A stretch of DNA of 64,000 bases from Bettongia penicillata ogilbyi. Its lineage: Eukaryota; Chordata; Mammalia; Diprotodontia; Potoroidae. The translations under genes and the position numbers were made by a program. A model generated the notes under the pieces. It saw only the letters and a list, made by a program, of their open reading frames with translations, did not search any database and was not told where the DNA came from. This document shows, one piece after another, positions 38,003 through 49,010 of this stretch. Where the stretch lies: NCBI GenBank assembly GCA_023548195.1, contig JAJHZJ010000696.1:1923843-1987842 (forward strand). The letters run 5' to 3'. Positions within the stretch are counted from its first letter, which is position 1; every line of letters starts with the position of its first letter.

Positions 38003-38504
38003 TTTTCAGTTTCATAGCTCCTTTGATGTGTGTACTTATTAATTTATCAATAAAACTAATGTTTTATCTCTTGAAAAAAATATAAAACAGAGGAAATATG
38101 TACATGTTTATAGGCAACAATGGGAAAACCAATAGACAGGAAGAAATTGAAGACTAGAGGGATGATGATTATGAGGGTAATATGCTGGTACAAATAGGAG
38201 CAGAAGCAATCTATGGTACAGTACAGAGGAGAATAGAAGATGGTGTCAATACGTGTGTGGATCAATATTCAAGTCAAGATGTAGAATAGAGAAGAGGGAA
38301 CTCATGGTCCATATTTTCTCAATAATATATAGAAGCCTTTAGTTGAAAGTTTTGAGGGAAGAGGTAGTATGGAATGCTTAAGTGAACTTCTGTAACAGTC
38401 ACTGTGTGGTCAAAAGAGGAGAAATCTGTAAGGAAAAAGAAAGAAATTAATAATTTAAATTCAGAGAACTGTGGATAAGGCAGGTAAGTAGGAAGTTTTG
38501 TTTT
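35973..38504. other. Intergenic with MIR, L2 ends and (GT)n
   Basis: 36285-36330 is a minus-strand L2 end (AAGCACTTATTAAGTGCCTA). About 36770-36985 is a plus-strand MIR/CORE-SINE (CTTGGGCAAGTCACTCACCT). 37978-38001 is a (GT)12 microsatellite. The remainder is unassigned and no exon is seen. Confidence 0.45.
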
Positions 38505-38509
38505 GGATT

Positions 38510-39180
38510 GGGGAGGTGTGTCAGCACCCCAACATGCACAGGGGGCCTGCTGTCACAAGTTCTTAGATCCGCATTCATAAAAGGAAAACAACTTTCAAGG
38601 GGTTAACAATCACTTTAATCAAGCACATGTATCATTCTTTTAACCAAGTACATCATTCAGTTAGTTCACGGAGTCAGCACCCTGAATTTCAAAGAAAATA
38701 CAGAGAAATAAAAAGATCAACAGATGTGGCTTCCTCTGCCTCAATTCAACAGCTAACTGGACCCCAACTGCCTGACCATAGTTACCAGAGAGGGAAGCAT
38801 GACATCTGGGTTCTCAAAGCCCAGGAACTCCTTAGCAGCTTCCCAGAGTCTTCCTCTGGCACTCAAACCTACTTGCAAAAACTAAGCCCCAAAGTAAAAC
38901 CTCAACTTAGAGTATTTATACCTTATTTAGAGTCACAGGGCATCATAACCCTTTGACCCAGTGCCTCAACAGAATAAGCAAAAGGTACTTGGGACCCTCC
39001 TATAAAACAACTCTATCTAATCAAGCTTCCCACACAGGCCAGCCCATCAGCGTTTGGGAAAGATGTTTAATCACATTAAAATAATTAACAGTACAAATTC
39101 ACTGTTTCTAGTTAAACTCATGTTTCTGTACTTTACTCCTTGTAAAGATTCTTGATTAATAAAGGCAGGATTCAGTCGGA
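38510..39180 (-). repeat. Possible solo LTR or LTR fragment (uncertain)
   Basis: A block of moderate complexity begins GTGTGTCAGCACCCCAACAT. It contains TCCTATAAAACAACTC and phrases unlike the surrounding LINE/SINE DNA. It looks like LTR sequence, but I found no matching partner in the window and no clear target-site duplication. Confidence 0.25.
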
Positions 39181-39257
39181 GGCATTTGATTATACTAAAG
39201 CAAAAACAGCAAAAGATCCTATTTTGGTTGCCATCACAGGAGGCTGTGGGAATTGAT

Positions 39258-39400
39258 TTGCATCAAAACAGTATTTTTATTGTTCAGTTGTTTCGATTAT
39301 GTCTGACTCTTCTAGACCCTATTTGGGGTTTTCTTGGCAAAGAGACTGGAGTGGTTTGCCATTTCCTTCACTAGCTCATTTGACAGATAATGGCCTTTTC
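39258..39400 (+). repeat. RTE-type (BovB-related) repeat tail
   Basis: Phrases TTGTTCAGTTGTTTCGATTA, GTCTGACTCTTCTAGACCC, TTTGGGGTTTTCTTGGCAAA and GAGTGGTTTGCCATTTCCTT match the common tail of RTE LINEs and RTE-driven SINEs in marsupials. It ends with a MIR-like TTTGACAGATAATGG. Confidence 0.65.
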
Positions 39401-40200
39401 AAGGAATTTGAGAAATGGAGGACAAATTTAGAATGGTAACCTAAGTATTGAGGAGAGTCATATATGTTTGAAAGCAGTGGGAGAGAAAGTACACTCCAAA
39501 GGTGTTGGAGTTTGAAATGTGTTTGTTCTCTCTGTCTTGGAAGTAAACCACTTTTTGTAAAAATCTAATTGATGTTAAGTGGTTAAATGAACCCAGGGTA
39601 TTATCACTGGCTCCTAACTATGTGGGGTACACAGATGGTGAGGACTCTAGCCAGTGATAGTAGAGAAAATGTCCCCTCAGGGTTTCTTAGAACATTGCAA
39701 TAGAAAATTACAATAATGAGACAGTGTAGCAGAATTTCTTGGTTATGTCCAAAGTTCCTTAGAACCCTGAAGGTTCTAAGGCAAACAGCCCTGGCTCTGG
39801 GAAGGAGAACCACAATTCATGCACTATGCAAGATGGAGAGGAAAAATAGGAAAAGCCATGAGGGTAGGATTGGGTAGGATAGGAATAGAAGTTTACAATC
39901 TCCAAGGGGTTTTGCAGAGAGAGCTGAACCAGGCTTGGGTGACTGGTGGGATGGAAGTGTGTATGTATGTGGAAGGGGGAAAGGGAACATTGGAGCTAGT
40001 GGGTAGCCAGCAAAGGGCACCAGATGGCAGCTTGACCTGCTTCTGGGTTTGGCCAGAGTCTGACAGGAGTGGGTACTCCTGTTCCTTCTCCAGGGTATCT
40101 GAAGCTCATGCTCTCCCATTTGGAACATAAGGATTCACACAGTCAAGTGGAGGAGCAGAATATATTATACCTGGGGTGAATCAGATAGTAACAATAAAAA
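39401..40200. other. Intergenic, unassigned
   Basis: No gene or clear repeat seen. A purine-rich stretch lies at 39830-40070. Confidence 0.3.
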
Positions 40201-42074
40201 TAAAAGTGGTTAAAGAAGATAAACATGAGAACTACATTATGCTTAAAGGTAATAAAATTTTATGCGCACACATATACACATATGTGTATGTCCTCTGAAT
40301 GGCATAGCATCTAAGTAGTTGAAGGAAAAGTTAGTTGAATTACAGAGAGAAATAGACACCAAAATCATAATAGTTGAGGACCTCATTGTACACTTTTCAA
40401 ACACATCTCATAAAAAGACATGTAAAAAAGAATTAAGAACCTTATTAGAATTTTAGGAAAGTTAGATATGGCAGATTTCTGGTAATTACTGAATGGTAAT
40501 TGAAAGGGATATACATATTTCTTAACTGTCAATGCTACAAAAGCTGGTTGTGTGGTTTGGCATAAAATTCTACAAACATGTAGAAAAGCAGAAATATTAA
40601 ACACATCATTTTCTGGCCACAGTTAAATAAAAATTAAAATTAATGAAGATCTTTGAACAAGGCATTTGTGTAAATGGAGGCTAAATAATTTAAAACTAAA
40701 TAGTGAGTCAAAAAATCTTAGAAACAATAGGCAATTTCATTTAAGAAAATTATAATAATGAGATAACATGGTAAAATTTATGGGGACATAGCCAAGCAGT
40801 CCTTACAGGAAAATTTATATTTCTTAATACTTTAATCAACAAAAGAGAAAAAGAACAAGTTAACTGGGTATATGACAAAAAAGGCAACAATTTAAAAAAT
40901 TTTACTTAAAAAATTTAAAAATCTGAAAATTAAGGAAGAGAAAGACAAAATTGAAAACAAAAAACCCAGTTGATAAAACCAGAAGCTGTTTTTTAAAAAA
41001 GAATGGTAAATTATTATCTAATGTGATCAAAACCAGAGAACCTGACAGTACAAAAAATGTAAAAGGAGAATTCACATCAAATGAAGAGGAAGTAGAGGGA
41101 ATTATCAAACTATTTTGCTCAATTACATGCTACTCAAACTGGTAGTGAAATGAATGAATAGTTACAAAAAAAAAATAGATTAACAGAAGCAGAAATTGAA
41201 AACTGAAATAACCCCATCTCAAAAGAATAAATTGAGCAAGGCATATGTAATAAAGGAACTCCCAGAGTCAGTAACAATAAGACCAGACAGAATTACAAGT
41301 TAATTCTATAAAACATTTGAGGAACAATCTATATTATAGAATTTGCTTACAGGGATCCTACCAAACTCCTTTTAGGAGACAGAAATGGTCCTGATACCTA
41401 AAACAGGAGAAAGAAGAGAATGAAAACTGTAGGCCACTATTTCTAAAGAATATCGATGAAAAATTATTGAATAAATTATTTAGCAAAGAGGCTACAAATA
41501 ACATTAAAAAGATTGACATTATACTCTTTACATCATGATCTGTTTAGAGTTATGCCAGGAGTTTAGGGTCGTTCAATATTAGGAACACCATAAACATGCC
41601 ATAGTGGACAGAGAGCAGGATTCCAAGGCAGGAAGACCTGGATTCCAATCCTATACTGGCTATACTGGTAGGTCATTTAACTATTCTATATCATAGGCTC
41701 TTGAGATTATAAGTTCTAGAAAAGGTACCTTCACTGGGAAGGAAAGTTTCTTCACCTGGGAGTGCCTTATTCTAATGAAATCACAGGTTCAGTACCTATT
41801 CTGATAAACATCAAATACTATATCGATAAGAAAATCATGTGAAATCATAATAGTGAATAAATCCAAATACATCATTAAATGCAAAAACACTTTTGACAAA
41901 GAACAACTATTTTTATGAAAAAATTAAAAGGCATAGGAATAAATATACCATTCCTTAATATGGTAAATATTAATGTTAAACCTTATCTAAAACTAGGGTG
42001 TATCATTATCTGTAAGAGACATACCTTCTAGTAAAATCAGGGATAAAGTAAGGATGCCCATTATTACTATTCTT
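40200..42074 (+). mobile_element. Old L1 ORF2, left part (host of nested insertions)
   Basis: Degraded marsupial L1 ORF2. The endonuclease C-terminal part is at about 40345-40640 (ATAGACACCAAAATCATAAT, AAGCAGAAATATTAAACACA). Linker and reverse-transcriptase parts follow at about 40950-42074 (TCCTACCAAACTCCTTTTAG, GGTCCTGATACCTAAAACAG, CAGGGATAAAGTAAGGATGC). All frames are broken. The ORF resumes at 49780, on the far side of the half-L1. Confidence 0.75.
41602..41805 (+). repeat. Mar1-type SINE inside the L1 ORF2
   Basis: tRNA-like head AGGCAGGAAGACCTGGATTC and tail CTTCACCTGGGAGTGCCTTA then AATGAAATCACAGGTTC. It interrupts the L1 reverse-transcriptase region, so it is a further independent insertion into the same host element. 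Confidence 0.75.
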
Positions 42075-42360
42075 TTTTAAAAATTTATTTTTAGTTTTCA
42101 ATATTAATTTCCATAAGATTTTGAGTTCCAAACTTCCTTCCCATCTCTCCCCTCCCCCCCTCAAGACACTGCATTTTGATTACCACTTCCCTCAACCTGC
42201 CCTCCAGTCTATCACACCCCTCCCTTCCCTTATCCCCATCTTCTCTCTTTTTTTGTAGGGGAAGATAGATTTCTATACCCCCATTACCTGTATTTCTTAT
42301 TTCCCAGTTGCATGCAAAAACAATTCTCAACATTAGTTCCTAAAACTTTGAGTTACAACT

Positions 42361-42781
42361 TGTAGAGGGCTAAGAGGAGTGCGAGTCCTGTGATCCAGGC
42401 CATAGCTGAGGCAAAGCCTGTTCCCATGGGACTTGTGCTTACTAAACCCTGGCAGAAGCTCTCCATGACCCTGGAACCTGATGTTCCTGTAGATACTGAT
42501 GTTCTTTGCAGAAAAGTTGCAGGTGGGTCTGGGAACTCAGGAACTAGCTTGAGGAACAAGATAAGCTTCGTTATTTGCTTCGGGTGCATGGACGTGAGTA
42601 AGTCATGAGATGGTGAAGTAATAGGATGAGCTCAGCCTGCATGTGACTATGATTACAACCTTCATAAACCCTGATCCTCAGTTGAATAAACAGAGTTGGC
42701 TTACATCCTGCCTCCCATCTCACTCCTTGGGTAGAAGGTCTTGACCAGCAAGACCATCGTCTAGGTGAGGTGAATCCAACA
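42361..42781 (+). repeat. 5' LTR of the ERV
   Basis: 421 bp, starting TGTAGAGGGC and ending TGAATCCAACA (TG...CA). An AATAAA at 42685-42690 marks the likely R region. The last 21 bp recur at 47225-47245 with one mismatch. Confidence 0.85.
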
Positions 42782-42783
42782 AC

Positions 42784-42801
42784 TGGCGCCCTAACAGAGA
42801 C
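42784..42801 (+). other. Primer-binding site, tRNA-Lys type
   Basis: TGGCGCCCTAACAGAGAC, two bases after the LTR end, differs by two bases from the standard tRNA-Lys3 primer-binding site. It supports a class II / ERV-K-like assignment. Confidence 0.85.
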
Positions 42802-42948
42802 TTGACGAAGACACCCCTCCCCCCCGGTACTTTGTGAGGCTCTCCTCAGTCGCACAAGGGAAGACAGTTCCAGAGGAGTGCAACCGGACCAATCACAAGA
42901 GAAGAAATCAACTCACGGATCGTGAGTCTCCAGAAGCACCCTGAAGGG

Positions 42949-42954
42949 GTAAGT
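42949..42954 (+). promoter_or_regulatory. Candidate major splice donor of the ERV leader
   Basis: GTAAGT after CTGAAGGG, between the primer-binding site and gag start. A second GGTAAGAAA lies at 42967-42975. Confidence 0.5.
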
Positions 42955-42987
42955 ATCCTTCAGTGAGGTAAGAAAAGTTTTCTTATC

Positions 42988-44304
42988 ATGGGGCTGACAG
43001 GTTCTGTCACCAAAATGTCTGATATGGATACTTTTGTGGGGATCATATATAAAATCCTCAAGAAGCTTCATGTAGCGCAGCAACAAATTCTAGCAGACAT
43101 TCAGGCCTTACAACATAGGCGCCAACACTTACAGACTCAAAAGCAGCAGAACAAACCACCTCCGTGTGCAGTATTTACACTGACCACACCTACAAAAAAG
43201 GGCACACCATTGACACCATTGCAACAGGCCATACATCAAGGGGCATTAGAGGGGGAGGAGGTTGACGATTGGGCTGCGGACTTCAACCCTTGAGCATTCC
43301 CTACAGAGGTGGCTGACAATGGGAACCGCAGACATATCCCTATTCCATTCAAATTATTGAAAGAGGTAAAAATGGCTTGCTCCACTTTTGCTCCGAACAG
43401 TCCATACGTTCTTCAATTACTGGAGCAGCTATGCTCCAGAGCCAATTTTACACCCAACGATTGGAGATCTTTGAGCACAGCATGCCTCACTCCCGGCCAA
43501 GCCGTGGTATGGGATGCTGCTTATCTCAAAGCAGCTAGGGCCATGGTAAACTCCAGGGGCTCTGCGAACCCTGAAAATGACTTCCATCTTCTAACAGGCA
43601 GAGGCCGATACTCCACCACAGAAGAACAGCTGTTATTCGATGGTGAGATTCTGTCCGCCACTGCTCAGTGCGCTGTGAGGGCTTGGAGACAGGTGGAAAA
43701 ACCTGGAGCAATAAAGCAGAAACTCACCTCTATCAAACAGGGCGCTAACGAGCCCATTCAAACCTTCATAGGTCTGCTCAAAGAGGCAGTGGACAAGGCC
43801 ATAGGAGGCGGTGAGGGAGCAGACCTCATGCTTAGGCAATTGCTAATGGATAATGCAAATCCAAGATGCCAGAAGGCAATGCTTGAGTTACCTAAAGAAG
43901 CCTCCATCCAAGAAGTCTTGGATAGGTGTGAGCCGATTGGATCAGAAGAAGAAAGGAATGAAGCCATGGCTAAAGCTATAGAAAGGGGAGTCAGTGAGGG
44001 CCTTTGGCAAAAGAATGAGAGAAGGTGTTACAGGTGTGGGAAACCTGGCCATGTAAAACAGCAATGCAGAGCAAAACAAGGGGACACCTTCGGGTTCAGG
44101 TTAATTAGATGCTCTACCTGTGGGAAGCCTGGGCATATCACTGCGCAATGCAGGCAAAGACAGCAGAAGGTGTGGGCCCAAGAAAATTCCGGCGGGGCCC
44201 TTGGGAGCCCCACAGCTCTGTACCACCAATGCCCCCACCCTGCAGAATCCCAACAGACCTCAGTATCAACACCAATCCAAACCCGCTTTCCATCACAGTT
44301 GTAG
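42988..44304 (+). pseudogene. ERV gag (capsid and nucleocapsid), in-frame TGA
   Basis: One frame runs 42988-44304 and is broken only by TGA at 43291-43293. The start reads MGLTGS, which fits an N-myristoylation signal, but the matrix part is short compared with typical betaretroviral Gag. The second part contains a capsid with a major homology region-like QGANEPIQTFIGLLKEAVDK (about 43738-43797). Two CCHC zinc knuckles follow in nucleocapsid (CYRCGKPGHVKQQC at 44026-44067; CSTCGKPGHITAQC at 44110-44151). Gag forms the virion core; here it is a genomic relic, although it is well preserved. The order capsid then two knuckles fits betaretroviruses. Confidence 0.88.
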
Positions 44305-44790
44305 ATATCTCACCAGGCTGAATTGAGCTGGCTAGCAGTCTCAAGACCAGTTGAACAAAACCAGCTTTAATACAAGGACAAATGGCTAAAGGAAAGTAAA
44401 GATGGGAGAAGCACATTCCAGCAGTAAAGATAGAGTCTGCACCCCTCTAGATTGTAAATTTTTAAAGGAATTACCCAATTAAGGACCAGGTAGTCTTTAT
44501 ATTCAATCCCTTCTAGACTGCATTTCTCAGATAGCCCTGTGCCCCACTGATTGGTGCATTGGTGCAATATAGTCAAACCACTCTTGAGGGACAAGGTTGC
44601 TTAGTTTGGAAATCTGAATATATGAAAGATGTTTGGAACACGGTGAAAGAAAGCAAACCAAAGGTCTAATTTGTATGTAGGATTTTTGACAATCTCCTCA
44701 GTTTTTGGATTTTTTATTGTCTGTATATGTGTTCTGTCTTTATATATTTTGTGTGCATGCTTGTGTGTTAACACCACCGGTTGGAATGCA

Positions 44791-44860
<70 letters not shown>

Positions 44861-45625
44861 TGCAGCATCAGGGAAGAGAATGGGAGAAAGAGAGGAACAT
44901 ATATTATAATTTACTTTATATGACTGCTAGAGTCAGTTTCAGGTCAGGATTTCAAAAGAGTTGTTAAGGTATAGGCACAGAAGTGACATTCACTTGAGAA
45001 AAAGATAGTTTATAGATACAGATTTCAGTGGCTTGACTCATTGGGTGTTGAACGTGGCTCAGGGGAGAGTGTCCGAAGATGTCCCGAGATGTCTGAAGAC
45101 CGGGTACAGGTGAGATCTGGCTGACAGCAGCGGTGGCAGCCGCAACAGCTGAGTAGGATAGCCAGTCCTTGGGAAACCTAGAAGACCCTCTGAGTGCCCC
45201 ACTACCGGGAGTAGCGGGAAGACATGGGGAGCAAGGTGTCCATCCCTGTCATTAAGTCCACAGAGCAGGACTTAGGTCCGAAAGATATATAAGTTAGTGA
45301 AGGGACAGGGAACAGAAATAACCCTAAAGCAATGCCAGAGCTTTGTACAAAATATTTTCGTGGTGTTCCCCTGGTTATATGACACAGGGATAGACCCCCC
45401 AGTAGTGGGAGGTAGGATCTAGACTTCTTAATATACGGCATAGTTGAAGCCATCTTTCAGGGACCCCTGGCAATCCAGAATGTTCCCCATTGCCTGCCAA
45501 ACAGAAGAGGTCAGTAGGAAAGAGGGCACGACCACCTCCGCTTCCCCAAGGGTTCTGGTTAGGGTTAAAAGGTACCCCGAAACTCACTATGGGCCACTAA
45601 AAACCGGAGGGGGGAAAAGTCATGT
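44305..45625 (+). other. ERV segment where pol should be; mostly unassigned
   Basis: I find no protease, reverse-transcriptase or RNase H motif here. 44794-44858 is a pure (TC)n microsatellite. Other parts resemble neither gag nor env. An internal deletion plus foreign sequence is the likely explanation. Confidence 0.6.
44794..44858. repeat. (TC)n microsatellite
   Basis: A pure CT/TC run of about 65 nt inside the ERV. Confidence 0.95.
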
Positions 45626-45742
45626 AGAAAGACAGAAGGAAAGTGGCATGGTCCACATAGGGTTAGCATTTGGGGGCCAGGGTATGTTTCTCTCATTACA
45701 GATGATGGAGAAAGCATCTGGGTTCCAATTCGGAGAACAAGA
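45626..45742 (+). pseudogene. ERV pol remnant: integrase C-terminal domain
   Basis: In the frame of 45641 the reading includes KWHGPHRVSIWGPGYVSLIT and ESIWVPIRRTR. This fits the C-terminal SH3-like DNA-binding domain of retroviral integrase (W-x-GP spacing, WG-x-GYV, then WVP-x-R). It is the only recognisable piece of pol. The rest of integrase is not seen upstream. Confidence 0.65.
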
Positions 45743-45851
45743 GGGATGGGTAGTGCTCCAGACACCCCGAGGGAAGGAGAAAAAAAAGAGAGGCAGGAAG
45801 GGACAAAGAAGGTGAGGTACTCGAACCCTGAGAATCACGCTGAGTCAGCTG

Positions 45852-47230
45852 TTGGGGCACTTGCTCTCCTGTCATTTCTCCCAGCCACCAGCGACAGCAA
45901 CCGAATGGAAACAGCTAGTTGACCAGAAACAGAATGAGACTGATTACCAAGGACAATGGACTTGGGCCTTAGTCCCTCACCCACCGACTGTTAAGGTAGT
46001 GTCATGGGGCCAAACCACACCGAAATTTCACCTCCTAGATAATGCCACCAAACTTACCGCAGAGCTGGGAGGAACGCCCCTTAGCACTGTGGAGACCCGA
46101 ATCTCAGGCTTTTGTAGAACCATTTCCCCGCCAATCTGCTTATTTGATAATACAACTGTAGCAACTAATTTCCTTCCCCTTTGCCTTCCCCTAGTACCCA
46201 CCGATTTCTCTACTGGTGTACACCATGTTCATACAGGTGGGCACCCAACAGAGGAAAAGGTGGAGATGATATCCATTCCCCGTGGTAACTATTGTGCACC
46301 TCTATCCTACAACCTCTCACAATGGGACAGTTTCACTCACATTCGCGTGTTTAACCTTACCCATGACCTCCCCCGGTGTGGTACAGGAGAGCCCGGAGTA
46401 TGGGCCCCTCTCACAACTTGCTCCACGGGTCTCTTTGTAACCATTTAGAGGGTAACCACACCCTTTTAGTTTTCTGGAACAAAAAACACCCTAATCAAAC
46501 CTATACACAGATGCCTGCTCTGCCCCAATTGCTGAACCATGGGGAGTGCAGCACCTAGATATATGGAAAATTGGATTGGCATTAGGGGGTGTAAATGTAT
46601 CAGTGACCTCTTGCTCCTGCCCATCTACCATACTGTGCAGATATTACCCTTATGCAGTATGGTTCGCGTTGTTTGGGGCTGGCCTTAACATGAGTAGAAC
46701 CCACAATTCCTCTTGTGACATATTCCGGTACAAATTCATGGGAATTGAGGACCCCTGCTGGGTATGGGTTTGTTGCCTATAACAGCTCCCAAACCAACGT
46801 CAGTTTGGCCAACTTGACTTCTCTCTCGCATGACTATAATACCTCCTTTATCAATTGCACCTTAGTAACCCAATTGTCCTCCACATATAGAGATCGGTAT
46901 ATTCTTCTAGTCAAAAGACCCTCATATCTATTCGTTCCTGTGAAATCTGAAAGCCCTTGGAACCAATACCCCTCTGATAGAGCTTGGTGTAGCCTTGCCC
47001 AGTTCCTAAAAAGAAATAGGAGAGAATTCATAGATTCCTTCCTAGACCTAACGATCTCAACTTTTCAACAATTCGAAATCACACAGCCACAAATGCAGAT
47101 AAGTAACCTCGTTTCCAAACTCTAAGTTTTCATGCAAAGTACATCCCTCACCTTTAAGCTCCAGGAGAATATTAATCGCAGGCTTCAATTTGAAATAGCA
47201 ACTGTATCAGCCGTAGTAGAAAAACTAGGT
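45852..47230 (+). pseudogene. ERV env remnant (surface unit and start of transmembrane unit)
   Basis: An open stretch at 45852-46448 is followed by pieces in other frames (46546-46782, 46715-47125). It has many N-x-S/T glycosylation sites and cysteines, as expected for a surface glycoprotein. Near 46990-47030 a basic KRNRRE stretch marks the likely surface/transmembrane cleavage region. The following sequence to about 47224 fits the first part of a transmembrane ectodomain, then stops at the 3' LTR stub. At least one stop (46446-46448) and two frame changes break it; the membrane anchor is missing. Confidence 0.7.
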
Positions 47231-47245
47231 GAGGGGAATCCAACA
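47225..47245 (+). repeat. 21-bp stub of the 3' LTR
   Basis: CTAGGTGAGGGGAATCCAAC plus A matches 42761-42781 with one mismatch. It is joined directly to env sequence, so about 400 bp of LTR and the end of env are missing. Confidence 0.8.
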
Positions 47246-47939
47246 CCAACTTTTCTCCCTTCCTCCCTCCCCACCCATCCCCATTGAGAAGGCAAGCAAT
47301 TCAATATAGGCTATACATGTGTAGTTATGCAAAAGACTTCCATAATAGTCATGCTGTGAAGGCTATTTCCCTCCATCCTATTCTGCCCCCCATTTATTCT
47401 ATTCTCTTTTGACCTTGCCCCTCCCCCAAAGCATTTACTTCTAATTACTCCCTCCTCCCATTTGCCCTCCCTTCTATCATCCCCCACACCCCACTTATCT
47501 CCTTCTCCCCTACTTTCCTGAAGTGTAAGACAGATTTTCATACCAAATTGAGTGTGCATGTTATTCCTTTCTTAAGTCAAATGTGATGAAAGTAAGCTTC
47601 ATTTTTTTCCTCTCACCTTCCCCCTTTTTCCCTCCATTGAAAAAGCTTTTTCTTGCCTCTTTTATGAGAGATAACTTGTCTCATTCCATTTCTCCCTTTC
47701 TCCTTCAAATATATTCCTCTCTCACCCCTTATTTTATTTTTTTAGGTATCATCCCTTCCTATTCATCTCACTCTGTGCCCTCTGTCTATATGTATATAAT
47801 TCCTCCAACTACCCAAATACTGAAAAAAATCTCAAGAGTTATAAATACTATCTTTCCATGTAGGAATGTAAGTGGTTCAACTAAGTTCAACTTAGTAAGT
47901 CCCTTATGATTTCTCTTTCCTGTTTACCTTTTCATGTTT

Positions 47940-49010
47940 CTCTTGATTCTTGTGTTTGAAAGTCAGATTTTCTATTCAGCTCTGGTCTGTTCATCAAGAA
48001 TGATTGAAAGTCTTGTATTTTATTGAATGACCATTTTTTCCTCTGAAGTATTATACTCAATTTCACTGAGTAGGTGATTCTTGGTTTTAATCCCAGTTCC
48101 TTTGACTTCTGGAATATCATATTTCAAGCCCTTTGATCCCTTAATGTAGAAGCTGCTAGATCTTGTGTTATCCTGAATGTATTTCCATAATACTCGAATT
48201 GTTTCTCTCTGGTTGCTTGCAATATTTTCTCCTTGACCTGGGAACTCTGGAATTTAGCTACAATGTTGCTAGGAGTTTTTCTTTTCATATCTCTTGAGAT
48301 GATTGATGGATTCTTTCAATATTTATTTTACTCTCTGGTTCTAGAATATCAGGGCAGTTTTCCTTGATAATTTCATGAAAGATTATATCTAGGCTCTTTT
48401 TTGATCATGGCTTTCAGACACTCCCATAATTTTAAAATTGTCTCTCCTAGATCTATTTTCCAGGTCAGTTGTTTTTTCCAATGAGATATTTCCCATTATC
48501 TTCTATTTTTTCATTCTTTTCATTTTGTTTTGTAATTTCTTGATTTCTCATTAGCTTCCATCTGCTCCATTCTAATTTTTAAAGAACTATTTTCTTCAGT
48601 GAGCTTTTGAACCTCCTTTTCCATTTTGCTAATTCTACTTTTTAAAGCATTCTTCTCCTCATTGGCTTTTTGGACCTCTTTTGCCATTTGGGTTAGTCTA
48701 TTTTTAAAGATGTGATTTTCTTCAGCATTTTTTGGCAAGCTTTAGCAAGCTGTTGACTTGCTTTTCATGATTTTCTGTCATCACTCTCATTTTTCTTCCC
48801 AATTTTTCTTCCACCTCTCTTACTTGATTTTCAAAATCCTTTTTGAGCTTTTCCATGGTGTGAGACCAATGCATATGTTTTTTTTGGAGGTTTTGGATGT
48901 AGAAGCCTGGACTTTGATGTCTTCCTCTGATGGTATGCTTTGCTCTTCCTCTTCTGAAAGGATGGAAGAAAATACCTTTTTGCCAAGAAAGTAACCTTCT
49001 ATAGTTTTAT
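47940..49010 (-). pseudogene. ORF1 remnant of the second half-L1
   Basis: Minus-strand fragments keep coiled-coil text (NRLTQMAKEVQKANEEKNALKS is recognisable at 48520-48738) and the C-terminal KELGLKPRITY and RPELNRKSDFQTQ text (47932-48120). They are separated by stops and frameshifts. It is older than the copy at 27.9-29.0 kb. Confidence 0.8.

Larger units (their letters stand above)
42361..47245 (+). mobile_element. Class II (betaretrovirus-like) endogenous retrovirus, defective
   Basis: Provirus of 4.9 kb inserted in the second half-L1. Flanks ACAACT (42355-42360) and CCAACT (47246-47251) form a 6-bp duplication with one mismatch, the size usual for betaretroviral integrases. Order: 5' LTR (42361-42781), Lys-type primer-binding site (42784), splice donor (42949), gag (42988-44304), a gap where most of pol should be, integrase C-terminal remnant (about 45626-45742) and env remnants (to about 47230). 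A 21-bp stub of the 3' LTR ends it (47225-47245). It is heavily deleted with several stops and cannot be functional. Confidence 0.88.

Noticed and set aside
44671..44967. Serine/leucine repeat frame in the ERV
   Set aside because: It is a translation of the (TC)n microsatellite at 44794-44858.
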